From Paucisalibacillus algeriensis (lineage in GTDB: Bacteria > Bacillota > Bacilli > Bacillales > Amphibacillaceae), in the NCBI RefSeq assembly GCF_000577245.1, contig NZ_CBYO010000007.1, positions 62,001 to 126,000 of the forward strand: a stretch of DNA of 64,000 nucleotides, given 5' to 3'. A program made the translations under genes and the position numbers. The notes under the pieces were generated by a model. The model worked only from the letters and a program-made list of their open reading frames with translations. It searched no databases and was not told where the DNA came from. Below, in pieces: positions 59,227-64,000 of the stretch; positions within the stretch are counted from its first letter, which is position 1; each line of letters opens with the position of its first letter.

Positions 59227-60141
59227 TTAGTTATACTTAATACGTGGATCTAGTACTCGATAAACTAAGTCAGTTAGTAAGTTGACAACTATCGTGAATA
59301 TAGCAATCACAAATACAATCGTTTGAATAATTGCCATATCACTAGTTTCGATTGCCGTTAGAAGCAATCTCCCAATTCCTGGCCAAGCAAATACAGTCTC
59401 GACAACAATTGCTCCACCAATTAATTGCGGAAATTGTAATCCCACAATCGTCACAACTGGAATTAATGAATTAAGAAACACATGTTTTGAGATAACAATG
59501 GACTCCTTTTGCCCTTTGCTTCTTGCGGTTTGGACATATTCTTCTTCGATTACCTCTAGTACACTTGCTCGAACAAGCCTTGTCATTTCTGCAGCTAGAG
59601 CCACCCCTAGCGTGAATGCCGGTAAAACAAAATGTGCCGGCGTATCCGCACCAGAAACAGGGAAAATCTGAATTTGTACGGCAAGGAATAAAATAAGCAT
59701 AATTCCAATCCAAAAGTTTGGCATCGCCTTACCTACTATCGAAATTCCTGATACTAGGAAATCCACAAATGTATTACGTTTTAATGCAGCAAGGATACCA
59801 AGTGGAATCGATATTATAATAGCAATCAGCATAGCCATTAAGGATAGTGTAAGCGTTGCTGGTAATCGCTCGAGTACCAGTTCTAATGCAGGCCGCTGAT
59901 ATTGATAAGAAGTCCCAAAGTCTCCAGTAACCATACTCCTGAGATACTGAAAATATTGAACGTAAAAGGGCTCATTTAATCCTAATGATTCCGCTAGTAT
60001 TTCACGATCTTCAGATGTCGCATTTTCCGGTAGCATGGAAGAAACCGGGTCCCCAGCTACATATACAAGCGCAAAAATGATGACTGTTAATAGTAGTAAG
60101 CTAGGTATAACCTGTAGTAGTGAACGCTTTAAATAGCTCAA
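59227..60141 (-). CDS. Peptide ABC transporter permease (OppB/DppB type)
   Basis: 304 residues with six helices. Signatures are DPVSSMLPENATSEDREILAESLGLNEPFYVQYFQYL (periplasmic loop), FGTSYQYQRPALELVLERLPATLTL and the EAA loop EEYVQTARSKGQKESIVISKHVFLNSLIP. The frame is open to a GTG ten codons upstream, but only TTG at 60139-60141 has a ribosome site (AGAGGTG) at proper spacing. First gene of the operon B-C-D-F-A. Confidence 0.9.
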   Translation of the reverse strand: MSYLKRSLLQVIPSLLLLTVIIFALVYVAGDPVSSMLPENATSEDREILAESLGLNEPFYVQYFQYLRSMVTGDFGTSYQYQRPALELVLERLPATLTLSLMAMLIAIIISIPLGILAALKRNTFVDFLVSGISIVGKAMPNFWIGIMLILFLAVQIQIFPVSGADTPAHFVLPAFTLGVALAAEMTRLVRASVLEVIEEEYVQTARSKGQKESIVISKHVFLNSLIPVVTIVGLQFPQLIGGAIVVETVFAWPGIGRLLLTAIETSDMAIIQTIVFVIAIFTIVVNLLTDLVYRVLDPRIKYN

Positions 60142-60663
60142 TCGGGCACCTCTTTCCTTAAAAAAACTCACAATTGCTCTAGATTAAGCGAATATGTTAG
60201 TTTATGTTGGCTGAAAATTTTTATACTTTCACGTCTACTAAAATAAACCTATAAAAAAAATGGTTGCTAACTATTGAGAAAATAGATTGGTATTTTCATA
60301 GAAAATCATATTAAATTCTTAAACCAATAATCCCAATATATTTACTAGGGATTAGAATGTCAAGTTGATTGTTTTAGCATTAATAATGAGAATATTGCCA
60401 CAACAGGGGGGGCGGTTTTGCCGGGAATCAAGTTGGAACCAGATGACCACAACATCCTGTGGTGGTATCCAGTACTTGTAATACAAAAGATGTATAAGCT
60501 GGGCAGAAGAAATATATGAAACATATAATCTTTCTGTACTTATTATTATTTCAGAAGCAGAGGGAAGTTATGTCTTGGACTTAAGGGTAAAAAGTTAGAA
60601 TTCTTACGAAGGCAAGGTTGCAAAAAACAGGGTCAATAACAGATTTCATACAAACGTACCCAA
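60142..60663. other. Intergenic region, no supported gene
   Basis: It must contain the promoter of the peptide-transport operon. On plus, an AGGGGGGG run at about 60404-60411 precedes a 34-codon TTG frame (LPGIKLEPDDHNILWWYPVL) that stops at about 60522, and scraps of other frames follow. The mix suggests decayed coding DNA rather than a gene. Confidence 0.35.
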
Positions 60664-60792
60664 TCAAAAATTAGCAACTGTCATCACAGATTTTAAATGT
60701 TCTGACGGACTAAAAATTAATTTAAATCCAATTAATGAATAAGCAACGATTTTTCCGTCGGCATTCTCAAACTTTAATTCTAAAGTTTTCAT
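60664..60792 (-). pseudogene. Truncated DUF2922-family gene
   Basis: 42 codons starting MKTLELKFENADGKIVAYSL behind a strong AAAGGAGG ribosome site, then FSPSEHLKSVMTVANF before a stop. Intact DUF2922 proteins are about 70 residues, with the same MKTLEL-start and a conserved second half that is missing here. The function of the family is unknown. It is either a decayed copy or a shortened but translated protein. Confidence 0.6.
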
Positions 60793-60876
60793 TTATGGAC
60801 CTCCTTTCCCCAAAATTTCTATAAATCCTTACTGTACTAAACGGATATCAGAACTGTCCTTACGCTCAATATTAAA

Positions 60877-60969
60877 TCATGAATCATACCAATCCAATTC
60901 ATTGGTAGGTGATATTCCACCAAGTGTATCTACTAAATCGGACAAGCCTTCCAGTTTTAACTTATACAT
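60877..60969 (-). other. Short frame upstream of the DUF2922 remnant
   Basis: 30 codons (MYKLKLEGLSDLVDTLGGIS then PTNELDWYDS) end in a stop, and reading in another frame continues FNIERKDSSDIRLVQ. It may be part of the same decayed operon. There is no good ribosome site. Confidence 0.25.
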
Positions 60970-60995
60970 TTCTATACTTACTTAAACCTAAAGAA

Positions 60996-61021
60996 AAGCG
61001 GAACAGTTTCCTGTCCCGCTT
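60996..61021 (-). terminator. Terminator of the secreted phosphatase-family gene
   Basis: An 11-base-pair stem (60996-61006 with 61011-61021, one wobble) and a 4-base loop, followed on the minus strand by TTCTTT, 6 bases past the stop codon. Confidence 0.75.
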
Positions 61022-61026
61022 CCCTA

Positions 61027-61839
61027 CTACCGTTTAAATACTAGTTTACTAACTACAGGTAAATGGTCTGATGCCTCTGTCGATATTACTTCCTGATTAG
61101 TAGCCTTTACAGATGGTGAAGTTAGTATAAAATCAATTCGCTTAATTGGGTTTTCCACAGGGAAAGTATTCGCATGATCTAATCCTTCAAAGACATCAAC
61201 GAAATTCCCTTCGTTTAATAGGAGTTGGAATTCTTCACTATGTGGTTCAGCATTCAAGTCACCAACAAGTACATTTGGCCCTTCAAAGGAAGACGAAATA
61301 TCAATAACTTCTTGTACCTGTGAAATTCTCTCCTCTACACTTAATCCTAAATGCGTATTATAAAAATTCACATGTATTCCACGAACATTAATCTTTGCAT
61401 GTAGTAATCCTCGTTGTTCATTTCCAAAGCTATCTAAATGTATATTTTCGGAATCAATGATTGGATATTTACTAAGAATCGCAGTTCCATATTGTCTATT
61501 TTCCTCTTGCCCTTCAGCTGGTGAGCGGTCTAAATTAGCTCCATAAACGTAATGGTAGCCTAGAATTTCAGCTAGTTCCTTTGCCTGATCTTGAAAATCG
61601 CTTCTTGAGCTCCAAAAACGATCTACTTCTTGGATTCCAATAATTTCTGCACCTGCATCTGTAATTACTTTAGCGGTTCTTTTCAAATCAAGCACACCAT
61701 CAAGACCTACACCATGATAAATATTAAAGGACATAACGTTTACATCTACTTCTTTTCCATACCCTTGTGCAGAAACATTACCTGTAACAGAAAATACCAT
61801 GACTATACTTAAAAACAATCCAAGTAACTTTTTCTTCAA
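61027..61839 (-). CDS. Secreted endonuclease/exonuclease/phosphatase (EEP) family protein
   Basis: 270 residues with a signal peptide cleaved after VSA (about 24). EEP motifs are VNVMSFNIYHG, IIGIQEVDRFW (metal-binding Glu), YNTHLGLS (His), VLVGDLNAEPHS (Asp, Asn) and the terminal EASDHLPVVSKL (Asp-His). Members cleave phosphodiester or phosphomonoester bonds in nucleic acids, inositol phosphates or sphingomyelin. It is extracellular here, so phosphate or nucleotide scavenging is plausible. TTG at 61837-61839 has AGGAGAGGA. Substrate unknown. Confidence 0.87.
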   Translation of the reverse strand: MKKKLLGLFLSIVMVFSVTGNVSAQGYGKEVDVNVMSFNIYHGVGLDGVLDLKRTAKVITDAGAEIIGIQEVDRFWSSRSDFQDQAKELAEILGYHYVYGANLDRSPAEGQEENRQYGTAILSKYPIIDSENIHLDSFGNEQRGLLHAKINVRGIHVNFYNTHLGLSVEERISQVQEVIDISSSFEGPNVLVGDLNAEPHSEEFQLLLNEGNFVDVFEGLDHANTFPVENPIKRIDFILTSPSVKATNQEVISTEASDHLPVVSKLVFKR

Positions 61840-61925
61840 TTAGCTTCCTCTCCTTTTTGTTTGAATAAATACAAAATCTACTAAAACGATTCCTCAATTT
61901 CACCCCCTTTTCAACCAAGGTGATA

Positions 61926-61939
61926 TGTGAGCGCTTTCT
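61926..61939. promoter_or_regulatory. Probable cre site upstream of the EEP-family gene
   Basis: TGTGAGCGCTTTCT matches the cre consensus at 13 of 14 positions, 87 bases upstream of the start codon. CcpA control of this secreted enzyme is inferred. Confidence 0.5.
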
Positions 61940-62050
61940 TGATGTAGTATGTTCGGGTCCCAACCTTTAGGAAAGGAACCTTACTTTATGTAAACCTTTG
62001 TTAAACGACTAAAAATAGTCTGCAAAACATAGCGAATATCGAGGCACTAC

Positions 62051-62884
62051 CTATATAATTTGAACCTTAATATAAGTTCTGTCATCAAATGATAGATTCT
62101 CTTTAGCTATACCTTTGGTTGATCTATTTTCATGAATACAAAGTGGATCATTTTTTAAAATACGAGTCAGTTCTTCCTCGGATGCTTCAAGACTATCCAG
62201 AATTGTAGGATAACCATCTGAAGCTAATGATAGAAATTCTAGACCCTCTGGTAAATCTATTGTCTTAATTAATTCTGATGGTATCGGAAACCCATTCACT
62301 ACAGCATAACTTAAATCACATTTCGGAGTTGTATTTTGAAAGTTGTACTGCTTTTTAATAAGAGGCCTAATTAGTTGGAACCCAGTATCCTCACCGTCTA
62401 ACAATTCCTCTACTGTTTTCCCGTTTAGTAACTCTCCCTGCAAAATAATACTACGAACCTCACTAAAAACTTCATCAATATGTTTTATATTTTGATAGAG
62501 TTTATTTCCATAATAAAGTTGGCAATCTCCAACCATCCAAACTTTATGATGATATTTACTATAGATAATCATCGAAGCACTTGGACGAAGGTAAGGATAT
62601 TCAAGTACTTCCTCTTCCAATTTCAATGCCTCATACAATGCTTTATATTCTTTGTTAATAACTGTAACGATTTCATTAATTGTCTCTTTCCCATCTAATG
62701 TTGACATCGCTTCTCGAATCAATTCCGCTGCTAATCTCCCCTGTGTCTTTCCGTTGTATAAACGATCAGATACACTAGTTGCCCCGTCTATTACAGCAGC
62801 AAAGTGTTCATTACAGAAATACGCATCCTCACACAAGTCCATATTGCCACTTTTCGATTGAGTAAATTCCTCAACAAGCTTCAT
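62051..62884 (-). CDS. PP2C-like protein
   Basis: 277 residues. The pattern NMDLCEDAYFCNEHFAAVIDGATSVS near the N-terminus and FLSLASDGYPTILDS near residue 218 match PP2C metal-binding motifs (ED-x-n-DGA, SDG); a last FDDRTYIKV gives the final Asp. PP2C enzymes are manganese-dependent serine/threonine phosphatases. There is no membrane helix. ATG at 62882-62884 has AGGGGG 8 bases upstream, preferred over GTG three codons earlier. It is the last gene of a unit with the Nudix and binding-protein genes. Its partner kinase is not seen. Confidence 0.75.
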   Translation of the reverse strand: MKLVEEFTQSKSGNMDLCEDAYFCNEHFAAVIDGATSVSDRLYNGKTQGRLAAELIREAMSTLDGKETINEIVTVINKEYKALYEALKLEEEVLEYPYLRPSASMIIYSKYHHKVWMVGDCQLYYGNKLYQNIKHIDEVFSEVRSIILQGELLNGKTVEELLDGEDTGFQLIRPLIKKQYNFQNTTPKCDLSYAVVNGFPIPSELIKTIDLPEGLEFLSLASDGYPTILDSLEASEEELTRILKNDPLCIHENRSTKGIAKENLSFDDRTYIKVQII

Positions 62885-62896
62885 CCTATTCACCCC

Positions 62897-63529
62897 CTAA
62901 TCAAAATAAGCACTATTCGTATCGCTAAAAGCCACACTCATCGCCATATCTAACTGTTCCGCAGACATTCTTTCCAGTGACAATGGAGGTAATGAAGAAT
63001 AGGAAAAAAATTGAACATCCTCTGTTTCCTTACTGCCACGAAGTTCCCCAGAATCTCCCTCCACCATTTCGCATAAAAAGTAAGCATTATAGATATGTTG
63101 CATGGTGATAGACGGCCTTTTCTTAGTCTGATCATACAATGCTAGTAGTCGAACTGCTTTAGTTTTTAAGCCCGTTTCTTCATAGATTTCTTTTTCTATG
63201 TTTTCACTAGCAGTTAAACCTATATCACACCATCCACCTGGTAGACACCATAACCCATCAGCAGCTTCCTTAACCATCAGAAGCTTGTCATTATGTATAA
63301 CTAATCCCCTTACAGCAACCTTTGGAGTGTGATAACCTTGTTCAATAGGTAATAATTGATTAATCGTTACCTTTTCTTGTCCAGAAATATAGGACAACAT
63401 TTCTACAGCTAAATCATTCAACTTTAGATATCTTTCTTGATCAAATTGATCTTTACCATACGCTAGCCCTGTTTGGGACAAGCTTTTAATTTCTCTTGCC
63501 CAGTATTTTATTCTTTCGGCAGTATCCAT
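62897..63529 (-). CDS. Nudix hydrolase with N-terminal helical domain (YjhB-like)
   Basis: 210 residues. Residues 1-55 are the helical Nudix N-terminal domain (RIKYWAREIKSLSQTGLAYGKDQFDQERYLKLNDLAVEML). The Nudix box reads GGWCDIGLTASENIEKEIYEETGL; the usual GE and RE are GL and KE, which is normal for this subgroup. It probably hydrolyses a nucleoside diphosphate linked to another moiety, such as ADP-ribose. It begins 11 bases after the binding-protein gene and ends 12 before the PP2C-like gene. Confidence 0.85.
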   Translation of the reverse strand: MDTAERIKYWAREIKSLSQTGLAYGKDQFDQERYLKLNDLAVEMLSYISGQEKVTINQLLPIEQGYHTPKVAVRGLVIHNDKLLMVKEAADGLWCLPGGWCDIGLTASENIEKEIYEETGLKTKAVRLLALYDQTKKRPSITMQHIYNAYFLCEMVEGDSGELRGSKETEDVQFFSYSSLPPLSLERMSAEQLDMAMSVAFSDTNSAYFD

Positions 63530-63540
63530 GAAATTCTCCT

Positions 63541-64000
63541 TTATTCAGCGCTCTCCTCAATTTCTTGAGCCTTTTCTTTTATTCTATTCCAAATGTCTCT
63601 TCTTCCGTTAGAAACACCTTGTCCACGAAAATTATTATTTTCCCGAACAAGATTGCTCAAATATTTAGCCATTGGTAATTGATTTATAAAGGAAACATTG
63701 TTCATTGATGTTTTCATTGCTGGGATCCAACCCGTATTTTGTAAAATTTCTAGTTGAACATCATCATGAGCTAGAAATTCATAAAATCGTTTAATCTTTT
63801 CCTCATTCCCAAAAGCAACCAAGCCATTTCCGGATACAAGCAATGGTTGCCCATTTTCAAACAAAGGCAACACTTCAAACTCAAATGTATTACCAATAAG
63901 TTCTTGAATCGTTTGTAATTTACTTGTGGTAGTGATAAGTACGCCAATCTCCATATTTGAAAATCGTGTAATGGCCATATGCTCATCAAGCGGTGGAACT
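63541..64000 (-). CDS. ABC transporter substrate-binding protein, C-terminal part (continues past right edge)
   Basis: The frame is open to the edge of the window and reads VPPLDEHMAITRFSNMEIGV, then LPLFENGQPLLVSGNGLVAFGNEEKIKRFYEFLAHDD and the ending FRGQGVSNGRRDIWNRIKEKAQE. This is the C-terminal domain of SBP_bac_1 (UgpB/MalE type) carbohydrate or glycerol-phosphate binding proteins. The 5' part, including any lipoprotein signal, is outside. The methionine at about 63978 is internal, not a start. Confidence 0.75.
   Translation of the reverse strand, partial: VPPLDEHMAITRFSNMEIGVLITTTSKLQTIQELIGNTFEFEVLPLFENGQPLLVSGNGLVAFGNEEKIKRFYEFLAHDDVQLEILQNTGWIPAMKTSMNNVSFINQLPMAKYLSNLVRENNNFRGQGVSNGRRDIWNRIKEKAQEIEESAE

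Noticed and set aside
60418-60522. 34-codon TTG frame after a G-rich run
   Set aside because: The G-run is not a typical ribosome site, the frame is very short, and nearby frames are also scrap-like; more likely decayed DNA.

Overview
The window reads as chromosome of a low-GC, Gram-positive, endospore-forming member of the Bacillaceae, probably one of the halotolerant aquatic or soil genera. The case rests on AGGAGG-type ribosome sites, many TTG/GTG starts, a CotY/ExsY-type spore-crust protein, SipW/TasA, GlpP antitermination logic and good CcpA (cre) sites. No rRNA, tRNA, CRISPR array, prophage or intact insertion sequence was seen.

Layout. 0-4.7 kb: a tripartite carboxylate transporter operon (tctC-tctB-tctA, minus; tctA runs off the left edge) with an IclR regulator, then a LysR regulator and a TauE/SafE exporter on plus. 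5.3-10.2 kb: a galactitol-family PTS (IIA-IIB-IIC) with a zinc alcohol dehydrogenase, a class II aldolase and a GntR regulator, looking like an alditol (probably pentitol) pathway under CcpA. 10.8-14.7 kb: a many-CxxC zinc-ribbon gene and a decayed copy of its 3' half bracket three spore-surface-type genes. 14.7-16.5 kb: a secreted M15 peptidase and a lipoprotein.

16.9-26.2 kb: a tightly packed, apparently single-promoter 10-gene operon. In transcription order it encodes a cupin (archaeal-type) phosphoglucose isomerase, a shikimate-dehydrogenase-like protein, a zinc alcohol dehydrogenase, GntR, a 2-hydroxyacid dehydrogenase, a KDPG-type aldolase, a phosphotriesterase-family lactonase, fructose-family PTS IIA and IIBC, and a Gfo/Idh/MocA oxidoreductase. 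This is the best candidate for an undescribed catabolic pathway: a PTS-delivered sugar phosphate apparently oxidised, delactonised and cleaved to pyruvate.

26.5-33.7 kb: a YdcF-like protein and a four-gene exopolysaccharide operon (NodB-domain lipoprotein, PilZ-fused processive GT2 synthase, NodB-like protein, GH18 lipoprotein). 34.1-42.3 kb: a biofilm-matrix and protease unit (giant subtilase carrying cohesin-like and dockerin modules, SipW, TasA/CalY, a TasA-like protein, and a free-standing I9 propeptide-type inhibitor) divergent from an XRE-TPR regulator of RRNPP type. 42.6-43.4 kb: a CpsB/YwqE-type phosphatase.

44-54.1 kb: a glycerophosphate module (GlpP, HAD phosphatase, AfuABC/FbpABC-type ABC transporter, secreted two-barrel glycerophosphodiester phosphodiesterase, GlpD). 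Three of its transcription units have terminator-like hairpins in their leaders, as expected for GlpP antitermination. 54.5-60.1 kb: an oligopeptide/dipeptide ABC operon. 60.2-64 kb: a decayed DUF2922 gene, a secreted endonuclease/exonuclease/phosphatase-family enzyme, and a PP2C-like, Nudix and ABC substrate-binding cluster that runs off the right edge. Starts were chosen by ribosome-site spacing and often differ from the longest open frame.
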